32,842 nucleotides of DNA from Chloroflexota bacterium (GCA_020631655.1 JAHDGV010000008.1:1-32842), one strand, 5' to 3'. Positions 8,697 to 16,468 are shown, counted from the stretch's first letter. Notes: generated by a model not told the origin, from the sequence alone. Program-made: numbers and translations.

Positions 8697-10028
8697 ATGG
8701 GAAAAAGCATTTTCAGATTAATCATATTGGGAATTTGCTTGGCCATTTTTGGGGCAATTGGTCTTTTTGCCTTTGGTGTGTACCGGTACGGATCAGTTCC
8801 CGCCTTGATCAATCGGGTGCAGGTTGAGATTGCTAGCCTGCAACCCCAAGAACCAGTGGTTGTGCCCACATTTGTGCCTGAGCAGGAGGTAAGCGGGGAT
8901 GAATTTACGGCCGCACTGGCCCTAGAGCCGACTCAGCCATTGCCAACCCCGGTTGTAGTTGTTGAAGTTGAAACCGAGGAACCCGCTGTCGTCGCAGAGG
9001 CAACCGCCACAGCAACGGCCGAGGCCACCCCAACACCGACGTTAACCCCCACTGCAACGCCGATTCCCATCTACGCCCCAAAACTAGATTTTGTAAATTT
9101 AGGCGGATATCAGCACAACTGGCAGACCTGGAATAACTGCGGCCCGGCCACTATTGCCACCTACTTAAGTTTTCATGGGAAAGGGATTACACAAGCAGAA
9201 ACTGCATCAGTATTAAAACCAAACGAGCGGGATAAAAATGTTCGGGTTGATGAAATTGTTTCCTTTGTTGAAACCCGTTTTCCTGATTTGATTGTGACCC
9301 CGCTGATGAACGGCGATGCAGAAACGTTAAAACTGCTGTTGAGCAATAACTTGCCCGTGATGCTCCAGACGTGGCTTGAAGAAGATCCTGATGATGGGAT
9401 GGGGCACTATCGTTTTTTGGTTGGATACGATCAAGCTGCGGCCGAGTGGATCGTTTCAGACTCCTATGTCTCAACAGGAGTTGAATCACCTTATGCTGGC
9501 ATTCGGGTAGAGAACCAAAAATTCCTTGATCACTGGCTCGTTTTTGACAACATCTTCATCCTAATTTATGAGCCGGAAGAGACGGAGCTTGTTCAATCGA
9601 TTATCGGGGCAGATTTAAATCCGGAAGAGAACTTGCAACAGGCCCTAGCTGATTATTCAGCCAAGTTGCAGGCTGACGATCAAAATCCATTTTTGTGGCA
9701 CACAATGGGGGATTTGCTCTTGCAAGACGGCCGCCCCGAACAGGCGGCTCAGGCCTATGATCAGGCCCGGGCAATTGGCTTACCTTGGCGCATGTTTTGG
9801 TACAGTTTTGGCGTATTTGAAGCCTATGCAAGCGTCGGCCGCTATCAAGATGTGATTGATTTGGCTGATGCCACAATTGAATCTGGTGGGCCGGGGGAAG
9901 AGATTTTCCTCTGGAAGGGGTTAGCTCATCAGGCGCTAGGGGATGATGCGGCCGCTCAAGATGCCTTTAACAAGGGGCTGTGGTGGAACCCAACTTATCA
10001 ACCACTCCTTGAAGCTAGCAGGGGTTAG
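8697..10028 (+). CDS. Membrane-anchored C39-like cysteine peptidase domain protein with TPR repeats
   Basis: This 443-residue protein probably faces outside the membrane. Residues 6-28 form an uncleaved signal anchor. A Glu/Pro- and Ala/Thr-rich linker follows (about 50-125, with a TPTPTLTPTATPIP run). The Peptidase_C39_2-type papain-like domain spans about 130-290 with Q143, C148 (NNCGPA), H237 (GHYRFLVGYD) and D255 (VSDSY). At the C-terminus are about three TPR-like units (about 312-440, for example HTMGDLLLQDGRPEQAAQAYDQA). The candidate catalytic residues are all present, so activity is possible. No ABC exporter is adjacent, so a role in bacteriocin leader cleavage is not supported. The start is ATG 8697 with GAGAGG 11 bases upstream. 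The 3' end overlaps the TetR gene's 3' end by 4 bases. The substrate is unknown. Confidence 0.85.
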   Translation: MGKSIFRLIILGICLAIFGAIGLFAFGVYRYGSVPALINRVQVEIASLQPQEPVVVPTFVPEQEVSGDEFTAALALEPTQPLPTPVVVVEVETEEPAVVAEATATATAEATPTPTLTPTATPIPIYAPKLDFVNLGGYQHNWQTWNNCGPATIATYLSFHGKGITQAETASVLKPNERDKNVRVDEIVSFVETRFPDLIVTPLMNGDAETLKLLLSNNLPVMLQTWLEEDPDDGMGHYRFLVGYDQAAAEWIVSDSYVSTGVESPYAGIRVENQKFLDHWLVFDNIFILIYEPEETELVQSIIGADLNPEENLQQALADYSAKLQADDQNPFLWHTMGDLLLQDGRPEQAAQAYDQARAIGLPWRMFWYSFGVFEAYASVGRYQDVIDLADATIESGGPGEEIFLWKGLAHQALGDDAAAQDAFNKGLWWNPTYQPLLEASRG

Positions 10029-10627
10029 CGATCTAGAAGATCATCGCATCCTTTGGAAATCAGCTGATGGCACATGCCTGCCATCTCTTCTGAAGAGTAG
10101 GGCAAGTCATTTCTAATCCACCAGACAATGAGCGAGAACATAGCGCCTGCCACAAACCTCGACGAAATTTCGTGTGGAATCTCCCCATCTTTTTGTGGCC
10201 CATAGTAGGCGAGCGTATTGCGCAAAGCGACGGCCGCAATGTAATCAATAATCTGGTGGATGATGCCTCCAAATCCGTTAGAGCCCAAGATCACTTTGTA
10301 CAGGTCTACGTGTTCAGCCACATGCTCAAAAACAAGCTGGTCGTAGCAGTCATCACTCCAAACCGGCTTATCTGGATTGCTTGAAATATCCTCTTCAATC
10401 CGCTGGACCAGCTGGTCAAATCGCCCTTCAAGTGTGCTGTAAAGTAACTCCTCTTTGGTTCCATAGTGAAGATAAAACGTTGCCCGATTCATATCAGCCC
10501 GTTCTGTAATATCTTTGATCGTAATTTCATCAAAGCTGACCTCTTGCATGAGCTCGAGAAGGGCAGCTGAGAGCTGTCTGCGCGTTCTAAGAACGCGACG
10601 GTCTACTTTTTTCTCTTGTTTTTGCAT
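10025..10627 (-). CDS. TetR/AcrR family transcriptional regulator
   Basis: This is a 200-residue dimeric repressor-type regulator. The N-terminal HTH lies at about residues 10-58, with the family signature of a recognition region around TIKDITERADMNRATFYLHYGTKEEL (the NRATFYLHY part is especially typical). The C-terminal ligand-binding and dimer region is all-helical, ending with a WWIRNDLPYSSEEMA segment like that of the TetR_C_33-type proteins. The gene is divergent from the cytochrome P450 gene, sharing a spacer of about 160 bases that contains an inverted repeat (10722-10736). The simplest reading is that it controls the P450 and itself. The ligand is unknown. The stop overlaps the 3' end of the convergent C39-like gene by 4 bases. 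Confidence 0.9.
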   Translation of the reverse strand: MQKQEKKVDRRVLRTRRQLSAALLELMQEVSFDEITIKDITERADMNRATFYLHYGTKEELLYSTLEGRFDQLVQRIEEDISSNPDKPVWSDDCYDQLVFEHVAEHVDLYKVILGSNGFGGIIHQIIDYIAAVALRNTLAYYGPQKDGEIPHEISSRFVAGAMFSLIVWWIRNDLPYSSEEMAGMCHQLISKGCDDLLDR

Positions 10628-10721
10628 TAATCAACACCTGTCGCTTATCGTACGCGCCATCAATATTCGTTGTTGACACCGCACGTTTTTAGTTTTAATT
10701 TATTGACTCAACGTATTTTAG

Positions 10722-10736
10722 ACAACATTGTGTTGT
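10722..10736. promoter_or_regulatory. Candidate TetR operator in the tetR-P450 spacer
   Basis: ACAACA-TTG-TGTTGT is a perfect 6-3-6 inverted repeat. It lies 52 bases before the P450 ATG and 94 bases before the TetR ATG. A TTGACT at 10703-10708 just upstream could be a -35 box, which would put the palindrome over the -10 region. This is inference from position and symmetry. Confidence 0.45.
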
Positions 10737-10787
10737 TTAAAGCATTGAATGTCAAGTAAATAATGATCATATAGCTATGGAGTGAAT

Positions 10788-12206
10788 ATGACTAAGCTAA
10801 AAACAATCCCAAAAATGGCCAAAAATTTTCAACAAAAGGCCGGAGTAAACTTTGGAGATAATTCGCCTGAGTTTTTATTAGCAGTAGCAAATGAATATGG
10901 GGAAATCGCCCAGTTCAATTTTGGCCCTTTTAAATTTGTGTTGATATCAAATCCAGAGATGGTGCGTGAGGTGCTAATCACCCAAGCCAAAAACTTTCCA
11001 AAAGGGAATCGTGATGTCCGCTTGCTTTCGCGCGTGTTGGGGAAAGGATTGGTTACAACAAATGGAGACGAACACAAAAGACAACGTCGTCTCTCTCAGC
11101 CAGCTTTTCATCATCGTCGCATCGCATCTTATGCTGACACGATTAGCGATTATGCCGATGTCGTTGGGTCTGATTTAGTCCCCGGCCAAACGATCAACAT
11201 GGCTGAAGAGATGGAAGCCTTAACCATGTACATCGTTTCAAAAACGCTGTTTGATGTAGATATGGAAGAGATGGTTGAGCGCTCGGCCGAAATTGGCCAC
11301 TCGATTGATGTGTTGCAGACGCTGGCTGACAAAAACTTCGACAAGCTCTTTAACTTGCCGATGTGGATCCCAACCCCCGACAACATCAAAAATCGCAGAG
11401 CTAGAAAAGTTTTAGACTCTACAATCTCAGCCATCATGCAAGAACGTCGCGAGGCTGGAGAAAATGGGGTAGCGAAAGATACCGGTGACTTACTATCGAT
11501 GCTGATGCTGGCAACTGATGAAGACGGTAGCTTTATGTCCGATGTGGAAATTCGCGATCAATTGTTGACCCTTTTCATTGCAGGTCATGAAACAACCTCA
11601 AACGCGCTTTTGTGGACGTGGTATCTGCTATCACAACATCCTGAGGTTGAAGAAAAGCTTCATGCTGAGCTTGACCAAGTTTTGAACGGCCGACTACCAA
11701 CGATGGAAGATCTTAAATCTCTCCCATACACCGAAATGGTGTTGAAAGAGTCGATGCGAGTTTTGCCCCCTGTTTGGAGTTTGAATGCTCGTGTTGCACT
11801 TGAAGATACCACTGTGATGGGGTATCCCATCCCTAAAGGGGTTCAAGTGTTTGTATCACCTTATGTGTTGCACCATACGCCGCAAAATTTCCCAGACCCA
11901 GAACGGTTTGACCCAGAACGATTCAGCCCCGAAAACATAGACCAAATCCATAAATATGCTTGGATTCCTTTTGGTGCCGGCGGCCGAGTTTGTATCGGCA
12001 ATAGCTTCGCCATGATGGAGGCTCAGCTAATTTTAGCCACTTTGGCACAGCGCTATAGATTTGAGCTTGATCCAAGCGAATCTGTCCGGTTGCAAGCCAG
12101 AATCACGATGACCAACAAAGGTGGCTTAAAAATGAAGGTTGTTGAGCGTGAGCAACCGATCCAGACAATTCGTTTGGACAACTCAACTCTCGAGATGGTT
12201 AGTTAG
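10788..12206 (+). CDS. Cytochrome P450 monooxygenase
   Basis: This is a heme-thiolate monooxygenase of 472 residues, soluble (no N-terminal membrane anchor). All core motifs are present: the I-helix oxygen-binding motif AGHETT (about 265-270), the K-helix ExxR (KESMR, E321/R324), the PERF region (PDPERFDPERF), and the heme loop PFGAGGRVCIG with the axial cysteine C402. WxxxR is replaced by HKRQRR in the C-helix region (EHKRQRRLSQPAF), which is common in the CYP4/CYP102-like bacterial group that this most resembles. No ferredoxin or reductase gene is adjacent, so electrons must come from partners elsewhere. The start is ATG 10788, with GGAG 5 bases upstream; the frame also opens at GTG 10782. 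It is divergent from and probably controlled by the TetR gene. The substrate is not predictable. Confidence 0.95.
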   Translation: MTKLKTIPKMAKNFQQKAGVNFGDNSPEFLLAVANEYGEIAQFNFGPFKFVLISNPEMVREVLITQAKNFPKGNRDVRLLSRVLGKGLVTTNGDEHKRQRRLSQPAFHHRRIASYADTISDYADVVGSDLVPGQTINMAEEMEALTMYIVSKTLFDVDMEEMVERSAEIGHSIDVLQTLADKNFDKLFNLPMWIPTPDNIKNRRARKVLDSTISAIMQERREAGENGVAKDTGDLLSMLMLATDEDGSFMSDVEIRDQLLTLFIAGHETTSNALLWTWYLLSQHPEVEEKLHAELDQVLNGRLPTMEDLKSLPYTEMVLKESMRVLPPVWSLNARVALEDTTVMGYPIPKGVQVFVSPYVLHHTPQNFPDPERFDPERFSPENIDQIHKYAWIPFGAGGRVCIGNSFAMMEAQLILATLAQRYRFELDPSESVRLQARITMTNKGGLKMKVVEREQPIQTIRLDNSTLEMVS

Positions 12207-12252
12207 CAATAACTTCTCGTTTAAAGTTGGCTGAAACGATTTAGATGCTAGA

Positions 12253-12398
12253 CTGATGATTAAATAAGCTCACTTTACCCGCTAGCAGACCTCGGAGGTT
12301 TTCTTTCTGATGGTCACTATTCTCTCGAGTGGCGAAACCTCCGAGGTCTTCGTCGACAGCGCGTAATATGACTAAAATAGCTCACATTTAATCATCAG
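12253..12398. repeat. MITE-like element bounded by 13-base inverted repeats
   Basis: CTGATGATTAAAT (12253-12265) and its exact reverse complement ATTTAATCATCAG (12386-12398) bound a 146-base spacer. A perfect 15-base hairpin (12287-12301 with 12335-12349) lies at its centre. It encodes nothing and fills the P450-nucleoside hydrolase gap, ending 2 bases before the nucleoside hydrolase ATG. No clear target-site duplication is visible. Confidence 0.55.
12275..12366. repeat. Palindromic element, copy 2 (core of the MITE-like spacer)
   Basis: AGACCTCGGAGGTTT (12287-12301) pairs perfectly with AAACCTCCGAGGTCT (12335-12349) around a 33-base loop. The flanks GCTAGCAGAC and GCGTAA match the order seen at 5777-5874. 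Loops and spacers have diverged, so both are old copies of one family. There is no T-tract, so it is not a standard terminator, although a hairpin after the P450 gene could protect or end the transcript. Confidence 0.6.
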
Positions 12399-12400
12399 TT

Positions 12401-13339
12401 ATGCAAAGAATTTTACTAGACACCGATCCCGGAGTAGACGATGCACAAGCGATCTTAATGGCAACTGCCCATGCCGGAAGCCAAGTAGAGGCTATTTTCA
12501 CCGTTGGTGGAAATGTCGGAATCGAACACACCACCCGAAATGCGCTCACAATTGTTGAAGCGATTGGGCAAGATATTCCGGTTTTTGCAGGCTGTGAAAG
12601 TGCGCTGGTTTTTGAGGGAGAAGATGCGGCCTGGGTGCATGGAAATGATGGATTGGGTGATGCTAATTTGGTCCCACAATCTCGACAAGTTGAAACGGAA
12701 TTTGCTCCCACTGCCTTATTAAGGATGGTGACGGCCGAACCTGATGCCTTTACTCTTGTTGCGATAGGTCCTTTAACCAACATTGCGCTGGCACTCCGCA
12801 TGGATCCTACGTTACCGAGCAAAATCAAGCGATTTGTTGTGATGGGTGGGGCGGTTACGGCCCGGGGCAATACATCCAACGTCGCGGCCGAGTTTAATAT
12901 ATTTGCTGATCCTGAAGCGGCTCACGTTGTGTTTGAGGCGTGGGGGAAGGCTGGAAAGCTGATTGAGCTTGTGGATTGGGAAGCAACGGTGCGGTATGGA
13001 ATCCCATTTGAAAAAGTTGCAGAATGGCGCGCTCTAGGCACCAAACGCTCAACATTCTTTGATACCGTTTCAAATCGGTCATTTGATCGGCCGTCGTTAA
13101 CCGAAGGGCGCACCAAGATGTTTGCGGCCGACCCGCTGGCTCTTGCCGTTGTAATTGAACCAGATTGTGTGACCCATGCAGAAGATCGATTTGTGATGGT
13201 CGAAACTGGTGGCACCTACTCCCGTGGTCAAACAGTTGTTGATTGGGATTCAAGACTCAAACAGGAACCAAACGCCCGTATCATATTAAAGGTAAAGGCC
13301 GAACGCTTTTTTCAGCTGTTTGAAGATGGGTTGAAGTAG
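12401..13339 (+). CDS. Nucleoside hydrolase (inosine/uridine-preferring family)
   Basis: This enzyme cleaves the N-glycosidic bond of nucleosides to give ribose and a free base, serving nucleoside salvage. It has 312 residues, the usual length. The N-terminal Ca-binding DTDPGVDD motif is at residues 7-14, VMGGA is at about 147-151, the ribose-binding FNIFADPEAA is at about 165-174 and the Ca-ligand Asp is D244 in FAADPLAL. The His that often precedes this last Asp in protozoan IU-hydrolases is Ala here (A243), placing the protein in a divergent subgroup. Base preference therefore cannot be inferred. The start ATG 12401 lies 2 bases after the palindromic element, with no clear ribosome site, so the transcript may be nearly leaderless or poorly translated. 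It is convergent with the zinc-ribbon gene (13-base gap). Confidence 0.92.
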   Translation: MQRILLDTDPGVDDAQAILMATAHAGSQVEAIFTVGGNVGIEHTTRNALTIVEAIGQDIPVFAGCESALVFEGEDAAWVHGNDGLGDANLVPQSRQVETEFAPTALLRMVTAEPDAFTLVAIGPLTNIALALRMDPTLPSKIKRFVVMGGAVTARGNTSNVAAEFNIFADPEAAHVVFEAWGKAGKLIELVDWEATVRYGIPFEKVAEWRALGTKRSTFFDTVSNRSFDRPSLTEGRTKMFAADPLALAVVIEPDCVTHAEDRFVMVETGGTYSRGQTVVDWDSRLKQEPNARIILKVKAERFFQLFEDGLK

Positions 13340-13352
13340 ACCCCACTGATCA

Positions 13353-14051
13353 TCATCCCCGAATCAAATATCGGCCGCAATTTGGACAGTTCACCCATTT
13401 GTTGCTATTCACTTGCCTTACAGTTCCCCCGTCCATACTGATTTTACAGCCTTCACACTGACTCCCACTCAATTTTGAAATTCCTACTCCGCTTTTTGAT
13501 TTTAGCAATTTGACATAGTTTGCCAGAATCGAAGCATCGATTTTATCAGCTTGAGGCTTACGCTTCTCGATAATTTGCTTCATTTCAAGCGCAACACGTT
13601 GTTGCTCTGTGCGTAATTCTGAGGACTTTCCGTCCCAATCTTCCTCTAGTTCTTGGAGCATAATTTGGTTCGTTTCAAGATCAGATTTTAGGTTCTCTTG
13701 CGTTTCGATATGCTCCATTAGCTCTAACTCAACCGTTTCTACCCGGCCGGTCAGTGATTTAACTTCACTTTCTAAATCTTCCAGCTCTTTTGGATTTTTG
13801 ATCTTGCCAGAATACAAATGCTCAGTAGAACGATTCAGTTTATCCTGAAGGGTCCCAACTTGTAGTTCACTGTCCTTAACCTTTGCACCGGTTGTTGCCA
13901 ATGCCTCAGTCAATTTTTGAATTACCGCTTTAGTTGAAACTAGATCGTCTGGCTCTTGCAAGTCTCGCTGGATCTCATGTAATTTCGCTCTTAAAGTGAA
14001 AAGAGCTGTGTCAGTTTTCTGGAGTGCAAATAGGTCATTTGGAGTTGCCAT
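13353..14051 (-). CDS. Coiled-coil protein with C4-type zinc ribbon (COG1579)
   Basis: This 232-residue protein belongs to the COG1579 group, predicted to bind nucleic acid through a zinc ribbon; the cellular role is not settled. Residues about 5-175 are a long, charged alpha-helical antiparallel coiled coil (many Glu/Lys/Leu, with NPKELEDLESEV typical of the family). The C-terminal ribbon has two Cys pairs, CEGC (C199/C202) and CPNC (C222/C225), close to the end (GRYLIRG). The frame opens at GTG 14060, but ATG 14051 has AGGTGG just upstream at good spacing and matches the family N-terminus (NDLFALQKTDTAL). It is convergent with the nucleoside hydrolase gene and divergent from the NarL-type regulator. 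A minus-strand extended -10 element sits at 14121-14129. Confidence 0.88.
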   Translation of the reverse strand: MATPNDLFALQKTDTALFTLRAKLHEIQRDLQEPDDLVSTKAVIQKLTEALATTGAKVKDSELQVGTLQDKLNRSTEHLYSGKIKNPKELEDLESEVKSLTGRVETVELELMEHIETQENLKSDLETNQIMLQELEEDWDGKSSELRTEQQRVALEMKQIIEKRKPQADKIDASILANYVKLLKSKSGVGISKLSGSQCEGCKISMDGGTVRQVNSNKWVNCPNCGRYLIRG

Positions 14052-14120
14052 GAAGTCCACCTGTGGGGTAAAAGAGATTTTTAATAGGATATATTGGCTA
14101 TATTACGAATCGACAGGACT

Positions 14121-14129
14121 ATAATACCA
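14121..14129 (-). promoter_or_regulatory. Extended -10 element for the zinc-ribbon gene
   Basis: On the minus strand this reads TGGTATTAT, matching TGnTATAAT. It is about 70 bases before ATG 14051. No convincing -35 box precedes it. Confidence 0.35.
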
Positions 14130-14147
14130 AATTTTCAGTGAACGGAT

Positions 14148-14195
14148 GGTACTATGACCGTCCTATCTTTGGTATACTGCCTTACGGTACTATGA
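14148..14195 (+). repeat. Direct repeat GGTACTATGA flanking a promoter element
   Basis: GGTACTATGA occurs at 14148-14157 and again at 14186-14195, 38 bases apart start to start. The two copies bracket the extended -10 at 14170-14178. Paired direct sites around a promoter are compatible with binding of an activator or repressor, perhaps the downstream NarL-type regulator itself. This is inferred from position. Confidence 0.4.
14170..14178 (+). promoter_or_regulatory. Extended -10 promoter for the NarL-type regulator
   Basis: TGGTATACT is one base from the ideal extended -10 TGnTATAAT. It lies about 190 bases before the TTG start, so the leader would be long. No good -35 box is seen. Confidence 0.45.
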
Positions 14196-14353
14196 TGACT
14201 ATATTCTCATGAACCGATTGTCATGGGTAATAGGAAGATTGTCACCCAAAGAGATTTTAAGAGACCCACCAATTATTCGGCCAAGTGATGTTTGATGTCT
14301 ACTGACTTTCACCCTCAAGTTGCTTGAATGTACGACCGAAACGAATAATTTGG

Positions 14354-14360
14354 AAAGGAG
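14354..14360 (+). promoter_or_regulatory. Shine-Dalgarno site that fixes a TTG start
   Basis: AAAGGAG is 5 bases before TTG 14366. No ATG in this frame is placed to give the receiver domain a normal N-terminus, so this site decides the start. Confidence 0.8.
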
Positions 14361-14365
14361 ATATT

Positions 14366-15055
14366 TTGCCAAAAATTAGAGTTTTAATTGTTGATGACCA
14401 CCCAGTATTTCGCCAAGGGATTTGTGATGTTGTTGAAACAGATCCAGATATTAATGTAGTGGGCCAAGCGGCCGATGGTGAAGTGGCAATCGAACTGGCC
14501 TATGAGTTAATGCCTGATGTAATTTTAATGGATATTAACCTGCCCACAATCAACGGATTGCAGGTCACGCGTAAAATCAAATCTGTCATGCCAGAGACTA
14601 AAGTGGTTGTTATTACCGGGTATGACGATGCAGAGCAGGTTTTCCATGCTCTCCGGGCTGGTGCCTCTGCATATTGTCCAAAAGACGTGACACCAGAGTC
14701 GCTTGTAAAAACGATTCATTCGGTGCGCGACGGCTATTATGCCGTTGGTGAAAAGACGATGACTCACGAAGATGTCATGCGTTGGATCGAAGAAAAAGTC
14801 GGCCGTCTTGGAAGCCCATCTGATGATTCAGATGATCTATTCATCCCACTTTCACCGCGTGAAATGGAAATTCTTGAGCATGTAACCCGAGGTTTGAGTA
14901 ACAAAGAAATCGCGTATAAGCTGGGCATTTCACACCAGACGGTCAAAAACCATATGACCGCCATTCTGCGTAAACTACGTGTAGATGACCGCACACAAGC
15001 GGCCGTGTATGCTCTACGCAGAGGTTGGGTTCGTCTGGACCACGTGGCGGCCTAA
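14366..15055 (+). CDS. NarL/FixJ-family response regulator (receiver + LuxR-type HTH)
   Basis: This is a two-component DNA-binding regulator of 229 residues. The receiver starts right at the N-terminus (PKIRVLIVDDHPVFRQG) with D10/D11, phosphoacceptor D56 (ILMDINLP), the ITGYDD switch strand and the YCPKDV lysine. The C-terminal LuxR-type HTH has LSPREMEILEHVTRGLSNKE followed by a recognition helix around GISHQTVKNHMTAILRKL. The start is TTG 14366, supported by AAAGGAG at 5 bases; a further upstream TTG (14324) in the same frame has no such site. A clear terminator follows, so it is transcribed apart from the kinase gene 247 bases downstream. That kinase is DegS-like, the class that normally pairs with NarL-type regulators, and is the obvious partner. 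Its position near the pilin gene makes pilus control a reasonable guess. Confidence 0.93.
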   Translation: MPKIRVLIVDDHPVFRQGICDVVETDPDINVVGQAADGEVAIELAYELMPDVILMDINLPTINGLQVTRKIKSVMPETKVVVITGYDDAEQVFHALRAGASAYCPKDVTPESLVKTIHSVRDGYYAVGEKTMTHEDVMRWIEEKVGRLGSPSDDSDDLFIPLSPREMEILEHVTRGLSNKEIAYKLGISHQTVKNHMTAILRKLRVDDRTQAAVYALRRGWVRLDHVAA

Positions 15056-15086
15056 CCGGCAAGAGTCAAACAACACTTTCAAAATC

Positions 15087-15114
15087 AGGAGATGGAAAAC
15101 CCATCTCCTTTTTT
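15087..15114 (+). terminator. Rho-independent terminator after the NarL-type regulator
   Basis: AGGAGATGG (15087-15095) pairs with CCATCTCCT (15101-15109) around a 5-base loop and is followed by TTTTT. It lies 32 bases after the stop codon. Confidence 0.9.
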
Positions 15115-15129
15115 ATTTCTGATCGGCAT

Positions 15130-15158
15130 TTGAAATAAAATCGGTTAGTTTATAGAAT
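15130..15158 (+). promoter_or_regulatory. Sigma-70 type promoter for the DegS-like kinase
   Basis: TTGAAA (15130-15135), a 17-base spacer and TAGAAT (15153-15158) form the best -35/-10 pair in the window. It comes directly after the terminator and would give a leader of about 135 bases. That leader contains TGATAAC (15181) and GTTATCA (15242), an inverted pair that could fold. Confidence 0.55.
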
Positions 15159-15301
15159 GAATCAGAAAATAAATGGTTGATGATAACATTCATGAAACGT
15201 ATTCCGTTTAATCCACAAATTATTGCAAGCATGCAAAATGGGTTATCATTCAGCCACCTACAGCACTCAACTACAAGCCAATTAGATTAGAAGAAAAGTT
15301 T

Positions 15302-16327
15302 ATGAATTTTGAAGAATTTATTTCTCAAACCAAAGAAGACTACGATCAAATTCAAGAAAATCTGCAAGAAATAGACGTACTCGTAAAACAAAGCTCTGCA
15401 GAAGTTGAACGGTTATCCAATCGAAATAGTGAACTCACAACTTGGATTCGACAGCTGGATATTGAAACCGCACCCCGTGACGATATTAAAGGTGGATACG
15501 ATCAATTGCTCGATACTCAGCAACGATTGTTTACGATGCGGGGCCAGCTCGAAAAGTTGCAGGCTGACCAGCGAAACATGGAAAAGCTTTCAGAAAATCT
15601 GGTTAATGTGCTCAAATTTTCTTCAGATGGGAACTTTTCAGAGTCGGCCACGATCGCTAACTCTGGGTCTGAATATAAAGAAGTCATTCAAGTAATTGAA
15701 ACCGAAGAGTTTGCACGGCAAACCTTGGTGCGAAAGATGCACGACGGGCCAGCTTCCTCGTTAAGTAACTTCATCTTGCAAGCCGAAATTTGTGAAAAAC
15801 TGTTTGATTCAGACCCGGATCGTGCCCGTGTCGAGCTCAATTCACTTAAAACGGATGCGGCCCAGACCTTTGGCAAAGTCAAAGACTTTATCTTTGATCT
15901 TCGGCCGATGATGTTGGACGACCTTGGGGTAATTCCAACCCTTCGCTCTTGGACAAGCTCGCTTGAAGGTAAAAGTGGGGTCGATTTATCGCTTACAACA
16001 ACCGGAACAGAGCAGCGTCTTGAAAGCCATATCGAAGTAACAATTTTTAGATCGGTTCAAGAATTAGTGAATAACGCAATGGCTCACGGGCAGGCAACCC
16101 AGATCAAAATTTTTCTAGACATCACCCCATCCCTTGTAAAATGCGCAGTTGAAGACAACGGACACGGATTTGACGTTGAAGATGCGTTAAAAACCAGCAG
16201 TGGTTTTGGTGGCCTTAAAACAATGAAAGAGCGAATTGCTATGTTAGATGGCACTTTAGAGATCAATAGTGGTGCGGGCCAAGGAACCAAAACAGACTTT
16301 TCTATCCCCGTAATCAATGTTATTTAG
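15302..16327 (+). CDS. Cytoplasmic DegS/NarX-type sensor histidine kinase
   Basis: This 341-residue kinase has no transmembrane segment, as in DegS. Residues about 5-130 are a charged coiled coil (a likely signal-sensing or dimer stalk). The HisKA_3 dimerisation domain follows with the phosphoacceptor H147 in RKMHDGPASSLSN, then FDLRPMMLDDLGV, typical of the DegS/LiaS group. The HATPase domain has the N-box ELVNNAMAHG (N257/N258), DNGHGFD (285-291) and GFGGLKTMKERI (301-312), all intact. It is expected to phosphorylate the NarL-type regulator encoded just upstream. The start ATG 15302 has only a weak AGAAG-like ribosome site. The pilin gene follows 210 bases downstream with its own promoter. 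Signal and target genes are unknown. Confidence 0.92.
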   Translation: MNFEEFISQTKEDYDQIQENLQEIDVLVKQSSAEVERLSNRNSELTTWIRQLDIETAPRDDIKGGYDQLLDTQQRLFTMRGQLEKLQADQRNMEKLSENLVNVLKFSSDGNFSESATIANSGSEYKEVIQVIETEEFARQTLVRKMHDGPASSLSNFILQAEICEKLFDSDPDRARVELNSLKTDAAQTFGKVKDFIFDLRPMMLDDLGVIPTLRSWTSSLEGKSGVDLSLTTTGTEQRLESHIEVTIFRSVQELVNNAMAHGQATQIKIFLDITPSLVKCAVEDNGHGFDVEDALKTSSGFGGLKTMKERIAMLDGTLEINSGAGQGTKTDFSIPVINVI

Positions 16328-16468
16328 GGTTTTTCGCCTAAAACGGCGGTAATTTACTAGCAAAATGTATCTTAAGACATAGATTTCTCTTTCAATTCGT
16401 CTTAAAAAAGATAAAGATAAGGTTATATTTTAGTTACCAGAGTCCTATTTCAATTTTTTATTGATCTA

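Noticed and set aside
8997-9075. Tandem repeat expansion in the C39-like gene
   Set aside because: The Ala/Thr/Pro run is a low-complexity linker with irregular codons, as is usual between an anchor and an outside domain.
12287-12349. Rho-independent terminator for the P450 gene
   Set aside because: The stem is perfect but there is no T-run on either strand, and the loop is 33 bases.
12253-12398. Insertion sequence remnant
   Set aside because: No transposase fragment or target duplication is visible; only a MITE-like label is supportable.
14148-14195. Start of a CRISPR-like array
   Set aside because: Only two 10-base copies exist, with no further units and no cas genes.
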